Assembly (NCBI GenBank): GCA_905116865.2
Contig: CAJHNH020007534.1
Location: 268,832-332,831 of the forward strand
DNA from: Candidula unifasciata
Taxonomy: Eukaryota > Mollusca > Gastropoda > Stylommatophora > Geomitridae
DNA length: 64,000 nt
Direction of reading: 5' to 3'
Part shown: one piece after another, positions 42,801-51,724 of the stretch
How the letters are laid out: the number at the start of each line of letters is the position of its first letter
How positions within the stretch are numbered: position 1 is the stretch's first letter
The notes under the pieces: model-generated
Seen by the model: only the letters and a program-made list of their open reading frames with translations
What the model was told of the DNA's origin: nothing
The model's database searches: none
Program-made: the position numbers and the translations under genes

Positions 42801-45800
42801 TACAAAGTCAACAAGCAGATGAACAACCGGGACTTTATGCCAGAATTTACAGCCGGTGAACACAAAGAGAATAGAATTCTTCTGAAAATGATACAGTCAT
42901 TTACCCAACATGTCTACTCTTCAAAAGGTGCGGTAGTCATGTAATTTATTGCTCAGGTCAGAGTGAGAACAGCAAATAGACATTGGTGCTTCTTCCTAAG
43001 CTAAAAGTAGCGTGACCCCTGAGATAATGACAGCAATTATAGAAACAGACGCCTCGCGAGATGACAGGATGCTGACAAATATTTTATTCACTCCACAACA
43101 CCTTTACATAGTTGCTTCCGTGATCCATGGTGTGTGGAGTACCCTCCTCTCTACTAGTGTTGTGTACACAGTTCTTGTCAAGAAAGGCCCATGGCTAGAA
43201 AGTCGATCTGTTTGTTTTGTGCACGTTGTTCTGCTTACCCATTTCATTGAGCTTTTTGGTCACAGTTTACTGGATTAAGCTCCTGAAGTGTGGGGGGAGG
43301 GGAGGGGCTGCATAGTCTCGAGGCATAGTGTCTGCCTCCAGTGCTAGAGGTCCCAGGTTCAAGCCCCGGTGAGGGCAGGGATTTTTTTATGTGGACTTCT
43401 AGTAATTTCCCCAGGTCTCTGGGTAGTAAGACTGGAAGCCCCTGCATATTGTTGCGTCTGTAAAAAACCCTTGGTATTTGAAAATCAAAGAGGGTAGCCT
43501 GACAGCGCTGCCCGGGCAAAATTTGGAGTAAAAAATCTACCCACAGTATTTCAGGATCCTTATCAGTGCAAAAGAGTTTGTGCACTGCACAACTTCTTCA
43601 AAGGCTTGAGTTGGAAGAAGAGCAGAGCACTAATGGGTTACAGCTTTGTTACAGGATGTTGATCCTTTGAATAAACATAAACATAAACATTTCTTGACAG
43701 ACATAATAGAGAAAGCAGACTAGCGAACAAAAACGAGAAGAAGAAGAAGAAAAAGAAGAACAAGAACAAGAAGAAGAAACAGTAACATAAATTTGGCTAA
43801 ATCACAGACTCAAGGGCAGATCATCTTGGTGGTTTTCTTTTTCTTATGTGTTTGCCCTTAAATAAGTGGTTTCTTTATTCAACATTTATTTTGTTTGTTT
43901 GATTTGGCCCAACAGATCTGATTTCAGCAGATCTTTATTATTCACCTTTTTTAAAAGGCTTGTTAGGAAGCCAGTGGGTTTACCCCCCTCCAATCCCCAT
44001 TCCCCCCCCCCCCCACCCCACACCCGGCACCTGGAAACGGACACAGGGATCTTAATGGTGATTGTTTAATAGTCCTCACTTTGTGGATACATTTTACCAA
44101 ACAAAGCCAAAATTTCAGATAATTAAATTGAAAGAAATGAATTACTTACAGTATGCAGAATTGACCTGGCCCGATGCTTATCATTCTCAAATATCAGGCT
44201 GCTCAGAGAGTATTCTTCTCCTAAAGGTGTCTGGCTGTCTGTTAGGACCCTGGATGAAATCGTTAAATGTAAAATTAGAACTTAATTTGACCCATGCAGA
44301 TATAAAATTTTGGGATGTGGTTTTGTCTGTCTTAGCATCCCCTTATGGACATGCATCTGTGTAAGAAACATTGAGATAGTGTGGCCTAGTGTGTGGGAGA
44401 CTGAGATGGTTTACATAGCCAAATGTGTGGGAGACTGAGATGGTTTACATAGCCAAGTGTGTGGGAGATTGAGATGGTTTACATAGCCAATAGTGTGGGA
44501 GACTGAGATGGTTTACATAGCCAAGTGTGTGGAAGACTGAGATGGTTTACATAGCCAAGTGTGTGGGAGACTGAGATGGTTTACATAGCCAAGTGTGTGG
44601 GAGACTGAGATGGTTTAGATGGTCATGTGTGTGGGAGATTAGAAAGGTTTAGATGTTAAAACAGTGTGTGAGAGAGAGATGGTTTAGATAGCCAAGTGTG
44701 TGGGAGACTGAGATGGTTTGGATGGTCAAGTGTGTGGGAGACTGGGATGGTTTAGTGTGGTGGCCACATGTGTGGGAGACTATGGTATAGCTGGCAAAGT
44801 AATCTTTGTGGGAGATTGCCAAGTGTGTGGGAGACTATGGTATAGCTGGCAAAGTAATGTTTGTGGGATATGGCCAAGTGTGTGGGAGACTATGGTATAG
44901 CTGGCAAAGTAATCTTTGTGGGAGACAGCCAAGTGTGTGGGAGGCTGAGATGGTATAGATAGCCAAGTGTGTGGGAGACTATGGCAAAGATGGTCTTCTC
45001 CCTACCTTTTGACACAGTCAAGGGCAATAAGCCTGTCGTTGTGAATGCTGACAGCTTCAACGATAGACCGAGCCTCTCTCGATGTCATCAGACATAATCT
45101 CTGAAATCACAAACATGTGATCACAATAAGACAAATGAAATGTAGTAATTTCATGCAAACTTTCCTCAACTGATTAGTTCTGTCCCCCTTGCTAATAACA
45201 ATACTGGTCTTCCTCAATGCAGTTTAGGTCCTCAACCAACAGTAAAAGTAAAGTAAAGTTCCCTTTTCACGCCTTTCGGCGCATCGGGCATATGGGCAGA
45301 GCGTCCCATATTTTTACAGACCATCAGCACTCTGTGGGTAATGTGGTCAGCATTACGCCGGCTGTCTTTACTTTCCCAGGACAGCCCATCCTGGTACCCA
45401 TTTTAGGCTGGGTCGACCTGCGATGTCCCATACCACGATAAAAATCCACGCAGCGCACGCAGGTTTCGATCGCGGTACGTCGGATTACGAGTCAGACTCG
45501 CAACGCCTTAGCCACGGACGCTCAACCAACAGACACCATCTTTATTTTTGTAACTTCCCTCTCTAGTGCAATCTTTCCTTACGTCCTTTTCAGGACGTAA
45601 TTTTTTCTTATTTGAAGCCCCACTCTGGCTTTTGCCAGGGGCCGTAATATAGGCAGGCCATCAATATGGCCAATTGTCTGAACGCGGTTTCTGGGACCTC
45701 TCCACGGCGATCCTCATCCACATGGTGGCACTTTGTGTCATCGGTTGTTTATCGCTTGTGTGATGTCCTGGTGGGGTAGAAAGTCAGTCAGTCAGTCCCT

Positions 45801-48800
45801 CTCTAGTTCCCTTATTGGAGTTCTGTTTGTCGAAAGCTTTCATTATTTTAGTTGAATTAAGAACTGACATTGTAACACTCAGGACATTCCCACATGCACT
45901 TTATCCCCATCTTCAGCAGCCAGCACAGAGTTCCAGTTCCAGTTCCAGTTCCAATGTAGTACCAGTTGCAGTCTGATTGAATAATCATCTGTTTTTGCCT
46001 CCTCAGTATTAATTTTTTATTATCTTCCATTTTTTATATCTTTTGATGGATGTATAAACCCTCAATCACTTCATGTTCCATAATGTTATTTTACTACTGC
46101 ATGCAGCTCACCCCATGACTTTCCAATTTTTTAAACTTCACTCTCTAGTTTACGCTCGCGCGTGGATCGCAAAGTTGTGGGTTCGCTCCCTGGCGGAGCC
46201 AGACTTTTTTCAAAAATGACCTTGACTGTCAGGTTGACCTAGCCTTGAATGGGTACCGGGTGCAGTCCCGGGAAGTAAAGGCTGCTGGTGTGATGCTGAC
46301 CACATCATCCATCTTGTGCCGATTGGTCTATAAAAATATAGGTCTAGCCCTATATGCCTAAAGGCCTGGTAAAGGGACCTTTACTTTTTTACTTACTCTC
46401 TAGTTTTCTATCCATGTATATTTAAAAACCAACACCTTGTATTTCTCTGACAGTGTAGGTTTCAGTGCAGGGCATTCTAATTATTTTATTATCAGGTTTT
46501 TATCTGTGTGTATTCTAACCCATGCTAGCATCTTTTCCTCACAATTTCATTCACTATAATTGGTTTACTTATCTCTCAAAGCTCCACATTTTCTATTCTA
46601 GTAATTAAGTCAGAGTAATTAACAACGATAGCTTGAAAGAAGGTAATGAAAGTAGATTTCTATCTACAGCAATAGGAAAAAGACAAACACTGTTCTTTGG
46701 CCACTTAATGAGAAGAGAGACATTGGAGAACATCATGACAACTGGAAAGATCAGTGGAAAAGGGGTAGAGGCAGACCAAGAGAGATGATGCTGGATGGGC
46801 TGAAATGATAGCATGGAGGGATATTAAGAGAGCTGTTCCAGGCAACCAGGGATCATGATCAGTGGAGATGCATAAGCGCTTACGCCAGTTGGTAGGGCAC
46901 ATGATGATGATGAGTCATTAGGTAATCACAATTTAAACATCACAGTAAATGGGTCACTCCCATAGTTGCTCCATTCCTGTGTTAAGGAAAACACACAGAA
47001 TGTCTATCACTGTCCCTTGTTTTAAGCCAATAGCATAGGTAAAAAGTAAACAGAAGCAGCGGGCCATCAGAAGTGCCAGCGCAAACCATCCGGCAATTCA
47101 AATGCAGTTTATCGCTGATGGAAACAGAATTTGTAACAGATCAGTAGTCATACATGCAATTAATCATAAAAGGCACCACCATGTTTCTAGCAACAGGTCA
47201 CTCACCATTTTCTCAATCTGCAGTTCACAACACAAACCATGTTTGGGCACACGAGAAAAGTATTACAGATAAAGGAAAAAGTAGCAAAAAGCTGAGAAGG
47301 AGCAGAAGAAGCAGAAAAATAAATTGTGAATACTCACTGGCTCCAATATTCTCAGGGCAATTACTTTATCAGCCGGCCGAGGTAGTTCATACAGAATTCT
47401 GGCTGCCTGAAATGTCAGTGAAGAAATCCACTTCAGCATCAAATCTCTTTAAAACTTACTTATTTACTTATTTAGTCCAACCTCTTCTACCTTGTGATGT
47501 AGAGGTTTGCCAGAAAGATCACCAGATTTGTTTGTCAGGAGTTTTCTTTTTGGCTTTGTTCCATTCCAGTCCTCTGTCAGTAAGAGACTGTGAGATGTCT
47601 TCCCAGCAAACCCTGGGTCATCCTGGAGGTCTGGTTCTTCCATGCCTGCCATGGTGGCCTATTCTCTCCGTTTCTGCCTATATGTAGAAACAATTGTAAC
47701 TGACTGACACACTCGAGATTGTAAGGACTGGGAAATGAGCAGCCAGATAGATTTTCTGGTTCTGCACGACTTGGTGGTGAAAGATATATGACAAGCTAGA
47801 TGTTGTCAGGGCCCTTTGGAAGCTAGTGAACTGTGCAAAGGCACTGATAATTACGATCTAAGGACAATGGCGCTGCAGAGAGTACCAGGGAATATTGCCA
47901 ACACTGAAAGGGAAAGACAAGAAAGATGTACAATCAGCTACTGATATCATCGGAAGTGGAACTCTTCACTGGCTGCTGAAAATGGGAGAATGGAGAGCTT
48001 ATGGGAGTGTCCCGAGTGCTGTGGTGTCGATTCTTATTTACAACTACTAATAATATATCATTTTTTTGGGCGGGGGGAGGGGGTCAGAGTCTGCCAGTTG
48101 GGATCTTCTTAAGATGCTCACAGAGTTTGTTAAGACTAATTGTCAGATCTGCAACCTTGCTTCTGGGGTACATTACATAAATGGCCCCTAATTCTACTGC
48201 TAATGTTACCACCACTACTGCTACTATTACTACAACTACCGCTACTGACACTAATGCTAGTACTCTTGCTACCATTACTACTACTAGCACTACTACTACT
48301 AGCACTACTACTACTGCTGCTACTACAACTTATATTAATAATAATAACAATAATAATATATTACCTGTTCTGCATTGAAACAGCCACGAGACCTTGACAG
48401 AATCAGTATCTTCTTTTCATGAGAATCAGTCTCCTATATTAGATAAAATTAGAATCAGATGCTGAGATTTGAAAGCTGATGTATTTTTTAATTTATATGT
48501 TACAATATCCCACCTGACCCAGTCTTGAGTGGGTACCATGTACAGTCCTGGGAAGTAAAGGTGGCCGGCATTATGACCACATTATGCACCAAGTTCCAAC
48601 TGGTCTATACAAATATAGCTCTAGCCCTATATTCCTAAGATGCCTAAACTAGGAGGGTAAGTTCTAGATGTTCGAAAAGAGAACATAACTACCTGTGAAA
48701 TGTGCTGTCCATGTAAGGTCATTAACAACACTAGAAGGGGCAGGATTATGAATACCAGCATTAGACAGAAAGAATAAGACAGACCTTTTCTGAATTGTAA

Positions 48801-49755
48801 TTGATAGACAAAGAATGAAATAAATTAAATGGTTTGATCACCGAGTGAGAATGCAGCCAAACCAAACTCATCTTTAAGGTAGGTAGGTAGTTGTACCCCC
48901 ACACAAGTGATAAACAGCCGGCAACACAAAGTGCAACCATGCGGATGAGGATAACCATATTTATGGCCCGGCTATATTCAAGGCCCCCGGCAAAAGCCAG
49001 GGTGTGGCTTCAAAAAAAAAAAAACTGCATCTCACATGGGACGACAAAAATAAAACTCATCTGTGAATAGTAAATAACATTTTCTACAGCATAACATTTC
49101 GGAGAAAGTTGGGTAAAACTAAGGAACAAATGGATAAAAAATGTAGCTGAAAACCAGCAAAAGTAAAAGGATGAACAAATCCATCTCCCGACAAGCGTAA
49201 GACAATACAGAAAACCACGAGGCTTGACACTGGGCTACAACCTGGCTATATCAATAATATGATGACGACAACAGAAGAAGATCCAACTCGTCTCCGTTTA
49301 CAGGAGCAGGTTATGAACCTTGAGTCTGGCGCCTTAGACCACTCGGCCATCCGGAAACGGCCGCGTTAGCGCAGTCGATAAGAGGCTCGTTTTCAATTCC
49401 AGCTGCGCCTCGCTACAGCCTACAGTCGGTGTTTGAAACCTGGCGATTCCCGGGGTTCACCCAGCCTCTAGGAAATGGGTACCAGAGCTGACACTCTAGG
49501 GTAAATGGAGGAACGTCGCTGTAGCTTTAGAGTAACGTGCGAACGGCGACACAGGCGGGCAATTCTTATCAGCTGTCCGTACTGCTGGCAAACCGTGTGC
49601 AATGACGCTGGTTCACATCTCCCGACTTTACCTTTTTAAGATCCAACTTTTTAAAATCAGGGTAGCAAAATTTCACCCTGATTGTGTACCTGGCGGATTT
49701 TGCAGACAAGATTTTCAAAATCGCTCGCATCTAACGGCTTCTTGGTCATTTTCAT
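39577..49755 (-). CDS. DUF4476-domain protein with Pro/Gly/Tyr-rich tail (whole locus, 8 exons)
   Basis: Joined on the minus strand: 49690-49755, 48365-48433, 47338-47406, 45006-45100, 44150-44249, 42168-42305, 40806-40832 and 39577-39834. All introns are GT/AG and phases agree throughout. The product is about 273 aa. Residues 1-130 are a run of paired helices: DFENLVCKIRQ, EKKILILSRSRGCFNAEQAA, RILYELPRPADKVIALRILE, LMTSREARSIVEAVSIHNDR and SLSSLIFENDKHRARSILHT. This is the D-K-x-x-x-L...F-T-x-E-Q-x-x-x-L-L...K-x-x-A-L-x-x-L-x-P pattern of DUF4476. The C-terminal exon is rich in Pro, Gly and Tyr (PSYAYPPDIPYTQIR, GGAPPLGYHSGAPAPVG). There is no signal peptide or membrane segment, so it is probably intracellular. 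DUF4476 has no established activity. The weakest part is the 27-nt exon. The neighbour upstream on the same strand is V-ATPase subunit d. Confidence 0.75.
40030..40300 (-). mobile_element. RTE-like LINE 3' end with (GAA) tail, minus strand
   Basis: The complement aligns at the DNA level with 3025-3300 (AGAGAGAATGTCTGATGATA, GATAATATCCAGGCAGACCT, TGAAATGCTGAAGAAGAAAA) and ends in GAA triplets. Confidence 0.65.
40301..40735 (+). mobile_element. (GAA)-tailed retroposon F2, partly duplicated
   Basis: The 5' part (GTGTGGGTTCCAGGCCCC) runs to about 40530. A second copy of the middle block then starts at GGGAGCTTCCTTTGAAGTCG (about 40537) and runs to the GAAGAAGAAGAAG tail at 40735. Either two insertions or an internal duplication. 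Confidence 0.75.
40806..40832 (-). CDS. DUF4476 gene, candidate 27-nt microexon
   Basis: The acceptor TTTTTTCCCAACAG precedes FLDPSKMHT, in phase with exons on both sides. The donor ACA|GTGGGG is weak. The open frame continues past it (VGNEKQQRIHNLLK), so the exon could be longer if another donor is used. Confidence 0.5.
40885..42165 (+). repeat. About 100-bp tandem repeat, interrupted by a retroposon
   Basis: Units of 92-106 bp contain CCATTAACCTATCTATTCAT, TTTGTCTACATGTC, CCATCTATAAAAGTATGTAT and AAAGAACATTCAATGCCTGG. The first unit (about 40885-40971) is split from the rest (41594-42165) by a 622-bp insertion. The last unit runs into the 5' splice site of exon 42168-42305. Confidence 0.85.
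40972..41593 (+). mobile_element. 622-bp retroposon with 12-bp TSD and (AAC)n tail
   Basis: Flanked by ATCCACCCATTA at 40960-40971 and 41594-41605. The tail reads ATAACAACAACAA. The body is GC-richer than its surroundings, with a short open stretch (CVVKNHSLPEVVLVTGGANP). No recognised domain. It may be the 5' region of a LINE or a long SINE-like element. Confidence 0.75.
42168..42305 (-). CDS. DUF4476 gene, exon 6
   Basis: The acceptor is TTTTGTTTGGCCAG and the donor GCT|GTACGT, phase 0 at both ends. It encodes VRSDVADTIPAGGHQGYTAL, GGLNTQAKPLQINLYGDVAS and QMDSAA, the linker from the helical region to the tail. Confidence 0.8.
42417..42870 (+). mobile_element. F2 retroposon split by a hAT MITE
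   Basis: The 5' part (TTCCAGGGTTCTGTTGAGGG to GAACCAACAG) and the 3' part (ATAAATAAGCCAGATCTGTA to GGTGAACACAAAGAGAATAG) are the two halves of F2, separated by 42561-42741. Confidence 0.8.
42561..42741. mobile_element. hAT MITE with 8-bp TSD
   Basis: Terminal inverted repeats CAGTGTTTCCCAAACT and AGTTTGGGAATCACTG; the duplication is GTCTACAA (42553-42560) and GTCTACAC (42742-42749). Length 181 bp, non-coding. It inserted into F2 after F2 had settled. Confidence 0.88.
43290..43690 (+). mobile_element. tRNA-headed SINE family F5, plus strand
   Basis: Head GGGGCTGCATAGTCTCGAGG, B-box CCCAGGTTCAAGCCCCGG, body TTATGTGGACTTCTAGTAAT and AAAGAGGGTAGCCTGACAGC, tail (AAACAT)n at 43674-43690. Confidence 0.8.
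44150..44249 (-). CDS. DUF4476 gene, exon 5
   Basis: The acceptor is CGATTTCATCCAG and the donor CATACT|GTAAGT. It encodes VLTDSQTPLGEEYSLSSLIF then ENDKHRARSILHT. D-K-x-x-A-x-x-I-L is the DUF4476 helix signature. Confidence 0.85.
44365..44985 (+). repeat. 32-bp minisatellite, about 19 copies
   Basis: The unit is GTGTGGGAGACTGAGATGGT plus TTACATAGCCAA, with a derived sub-array at 44735-44990 (TATGGTATAGCTGGCAAAGT). It fills nearly the whole intron between exons 45006-45100 and 44150-44249. Confidence 0.95.
45006..45100 (-). CDS. DUF4476 gene, exon 4
   Basis: The acceptor is TGTGATTTCAG and the donor AAAAG|GTAGGG (phase 2). It encodes RLCLMTSREARSIVEAVSIH and NDRLIALDCVK. The donor lies about 20 bp from the minisatellite edge. 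Confidence 0.85.
45243..45520 (-). mobile_element. SINE F1, head type b, full length with 12-bp TSD
   Basis: Flanked by CTCAACCAACAG at 45231-45242 and 45521-45532. On the minus strand the head is AGCGTCCGTGGCTAAGGCGT, with the anticodon-arm region GAGTCTGACTCGTAATCCGA and B-box GCGATCGAAACC. It then joins the common F1 body (CAGCCTAAAATGGGTACCAG). This head is not the type a head. Confidence 0.9.
45568..45795 (+). mobile_element. Retroposon F4, full length with 12-bp TSD
   Basis: Flanked by TCCCTCTCTAGT at 45556-45567 and 45796-45807. Hairpin ACGTCCTTTTCAGGACGT near the 5' end and an (AGTC)n tail. Highly similar to 895-1127 from the hairpin onward. Confidence 0.9.
45850..46000 (-). mobile_element. 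LINE Cys-motif 3' tail, minus strand (decayed)
   Basis: Plus-strand GAACTGACATTGTAACACTC and AGGACATTCCCACATGC are the complement of the shared LINE ending. A short internal TTCCAG triplication is present. Confidence 0.5.
46148..46392 (+). mobile_element. SINE F1, head type a, 5' shortened
   Basis: B-box GGGTTCGCTCCCTGGCGGAG, body with ATGGGTACCGGGTGCAGTCC, and 3' end GCCTAAAGGCCTGGTAAAGG. Confidence 0.85.
46640..46920 (+). mobile_element. RTE-like LINE tail with (GAT) tail
   Basis: Reads RQTLFFGHLMRRETLENIMT, then RGRGRPREMMLDGLK, and ends LVGHMMMMS at a (GAT)n tail. One or two frame breaks. Confidence 0.65.
47338..47406 (-). CDS. DUF4476 gene, exon 3
   Basis: The acceptor is CACTGACATTTCAG and the donor GAGCCA|GTGAGT, phase 0. 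It encodes AARILYELPRPADKVIALRI and LEP, completing the first helical pair. Confidence 0.85.
47455..47700 (-). mobile_element. LINE C-terminal fragment (family also at 57690)
   Basis: The minus strand reads TGGAATGGAACAAAGCCAAA and onward, matching the D-R-G-L-E-W-N-x-A-R-x-x-x-x-x-R ending of the copy at 57690-57930. These are CR1/RTE-like pol endings. Confidence 0.55.
47720..48060 (+). mobile_element. LINE Cys-motif 3' tail, plus strand
   Basis: Reads IIGSGTLHWLLKMGEWRAYG in broken frame, with GAGTGTCCCGAGTGCTGTGG encoding the Cys motif. Same ending as 20240-20510. Confidence 0.6.
48185..48362 (+). repeat. (ACT/GCT)n trinucleotide tract abutting a splice donor
   Basis: ACT/GCT triplets grade into (AAT)n. 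The tract ends three bases from the exon at 48365, so the donor GTAATA is effectively its first unit. Confidence 0.9.
48365..48433 (-). CDS. DUF4476 gene, exon 2
   Basis: The acceptor is TTATCTAATATAG and the donor GAACAG|GTAATA, phase 0. It encodes ETDSHEKKILILSRSRGCFN and AEQ, the F-x-A-E-Q motif of DUF4476. Confidence 0.82.
48511..48650 (+). mobile_element. SINE F1 body, head lost
   Basis: ACCCAGTCTTGAGTGGGTAC, then GTACAGTCCTGGGAAGTAAA and the 3' signature ATAGCTCTAGCCCTATATTC. Confidence 0.8.
48880..49050 (-). mobile_element. F4 retroposon fragment, minus strand
   Basis: Contains the complement of the F4 block GGCCCCCGGCAAAAGCCAGG followed by GGCTTCAAAA, as in 3425-3760. Confidence 0.5.
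49289..49637 (+). mobile_element. Chimeric F3 SINE with antisense tRNA-Leu-like 5' end, 11-bp TSD
   Basis: Flanked by AAGATCCAACT at 49278-49288 and 49638-49648. The 3' part (49362 onward) is a regular F3 SINE. The 5' 66 bp (49289-49354) are, in antisense, GATGGCCGAGTGGTCTAAGG and CGCCAGACTCAAGG, the D-arm and anticodon region of a tRNA-Leu(CAA)-like gene. It lies in intron 1 of the DUF4476 gene, about 40 bp from the 5' splice site. Confidence 0.75.
49290..49354 (-). tRNA. tRNA-Leu(CAA)-like pseudogene fragment
   Basis: GGCCGAGTGGTCTAAGGC is a canonical class II Leu D-arm, and CTCAAG fits a CAA anticodon loop. The 3' anticodon-stem strand, variable arm and T-arm in this orientation do not match, so it is not a functional tRNA. 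Confidence 0.45.
49690..49755 (-). CDS. DUF4476 gene, exon 1 with start codon
   Basis: ATG at 49755-49753 (MKMTKKPLDASDFENLVCKI RQ), with donor CGCCAG|GTACAC in phase 0. A second ATG two codons on (49749) is equally plausible as start. An in-frame stop lies upstream in the leader. DFENLVCKIR fits the first helix of the repeat. Confidence 0.8.
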
Positions 49756-49854
49756 AGACAGGAACAGTTCTATAAAGTAAACAACCGAGTCACACAACTG
49801 TCTAAGGTGTTGTTAACTACCAATGGCTTCCCTAGCAACTGACTTTACACAGGA

Positions 49855-49863
49855 ACCGGAAGT
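49855..49863 (+). promoter_or_regulatory. ETS-type promoter motif ACCGGAAGT
   Basis: Lies about 100 bp upstream of the start codon of the minus-strand DUF4476 gene in otherwise unique sequence. ETS sites are common in TATA-less animal promoters and work in either orientation. No TATA box is seen. Confidence 0.35.
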
Positions 49864-50369
49864 GCAATTAAGTATTTCTGGATTGGCATAGAATTGATAT
49901 CACCAATCCCCCCAAAAGGGCAGTAAAGCAGGAAATAAAAGGATTGAGGGAGCGAGGACGCCAAAAAAGAAACCCTTCAACGAACGTTGATGATAGAGGT
50001 CAAAGGTGCTGGATCGGATTCCATCAGGATATTGAATAAAGTGCATAGTATGGCACGGAATGGAGGAATAGACTTCGAGTCCTATGTTTTTTAGATTCCC
50101 GTCGCTAGCTCTTAGCCAGCTGCTCCTTTGATTGTGAAATGTCTACCCCCCCCCCCGACTTTTCCACTGCCAGCTGCCGATCAATTTTTAACATCCATTA
50201 AATGCACATGTCCTGTGGGTTTTTCGTTGTTCAGAGAGATGTTTTCCCATTGTAAAATTGAAGACACGGATAATAAACTAGTAGTAGTAGTATTAGTAAT
50301 AGGCTACAGACGGATGGGAGTCGTGGACTATCTCCCAGTCCTTAAGAAAGAGAATATGGGCTTTTGAGC

Positions 50370-50679
50370 TGAAATGCTATAGAAAGATTCTCAGAATATC
50401 TTGGACAAAGAAGAGGAGGAGAAATACTGACATCTTGAAAGATCTGAACATTAAGGAAAATTGGCTAATAAACAGCATCCTGTCTCACGACGGATTGGAA
50501 AAAATTATAGCAGAAGGCATGGTACCATGAAGGCGGGGCAGGGGCCGACCAACGCGAAGATGGACACAGGATATAAGTGACTCCTTGAGTATGAAAGTAT
50601 ATGAGACAGAGTTTCTTTCAGGCAGACTGTAATAAGAGTGACATTCTGCAAAGGACCTGCTACGTGATGATGAGCAGCA

Positions 50680-50680
<1 letters not shown>
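50370..50680 (+). mobile_element. RTE-like LINE fragment, plus strand
   Basis: Sister of 5700-6080: EKENWLINSILSHDGLEKII-like text, AEGMVP, then GRGRPTRRWTQDISDSLS. It ends directly in the (AGT)n tract. Confidence 0.65.
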
Positions 50681-50855
<175 letters not shown>

Positions 50856-50999
50856 TTTTTTTGGGTGAGTATTGGCGCCCTTTTTTTATGTTCATAGGGG
50901 TGAATACCGACACCTTTTTTTTAAAGGTATATTGTGGTGAGAACCGGCACATTTTTAACTGGCAACTTTTTACTTTAGCTTAAGTACCGGCAACACCGC

Positions 51000-51720
51000 T
51001 AAGGCCGGTCCCAAGCCCGGCTGTAAAAAGAGAAGGGTCTGGCTGAACCTGAGTGCTTCATGCGTCTCCGGAAGTAGGGGAAAACCATGAATCAGCCAGA
51101 TGGCCTGCATGGAGACCGTAAGGAGGCAGCCCCTCCACTATACAAAGGCACAACAGGCCAATCACCTGTTTGCCTTAAACTATAATTACAAGTTACTACA
51201 GAGAGAAAACCGGACGGATCTTAACGGCGACGAACTGGCATGGCTTACGGACTTCGATTTACGGAACAGGGAACATACGAGGCATTAACAGGAAGGAAAA
51301 CGAGTTAGTAGAGGAGATGAGGAAAGCAAAAGTAGGAATCTTGGCTCTGACTAAAATCAAGAAAGAGGGCAGGAAATCAGAGATCACGATGGAAGTAGGC
51401 TGCTCTACAGTGGTGTCCCTACTACGGAGAGAAGCAAAGGGAGGTATTGGCTGTATTGTAGCCAGGAATCAAGTTGGTAATATCAAGGGATGGAAATTCA
51501 TCTCAGGGTGAATTATAGTGTTAGATCTGGAGAAAAAAAAAGATAAAACTGCCAATACTGTTGTTGTGTACGGACCAAATAAATAAGAGCGAGTAGATGT
51601 CAAAGAAGAATTCTTTTAACTGCTCCAAAAGACTACAGATGATAGTGAAGCGACCTAGTCACTTTGCCATGGAGACCAACAAAATATGGATCTAGAACAA
51701 GAGAGTCAGAATGCTAAATG
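51000..51720 (+). pseudogene. RTE-like LINE apurinic endonuclease region (decayed)
   Basis: Frame pieces read KAKVGILALTKIKKEGRKSE, TVVSLLRREAKGGIGCIVAR, NTVVVYGPNK and SLCHGDQQNM. These line up with the L-T-E-T-K, G-G-x-G-x, V-Y-A-P and G-D-F-N motifs of LINE endonuclease domains. Stops and frame changes disable it, and no RT follows. Confidence 0.65.
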
Positions 51721-51724
51721 ACAC

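Noticed and set aside
47154..47687. 177-codon plus-strand frame
   Set aside because: It is antisense to a DUF4476 exon and a LINE fragment and resembles nothing known.
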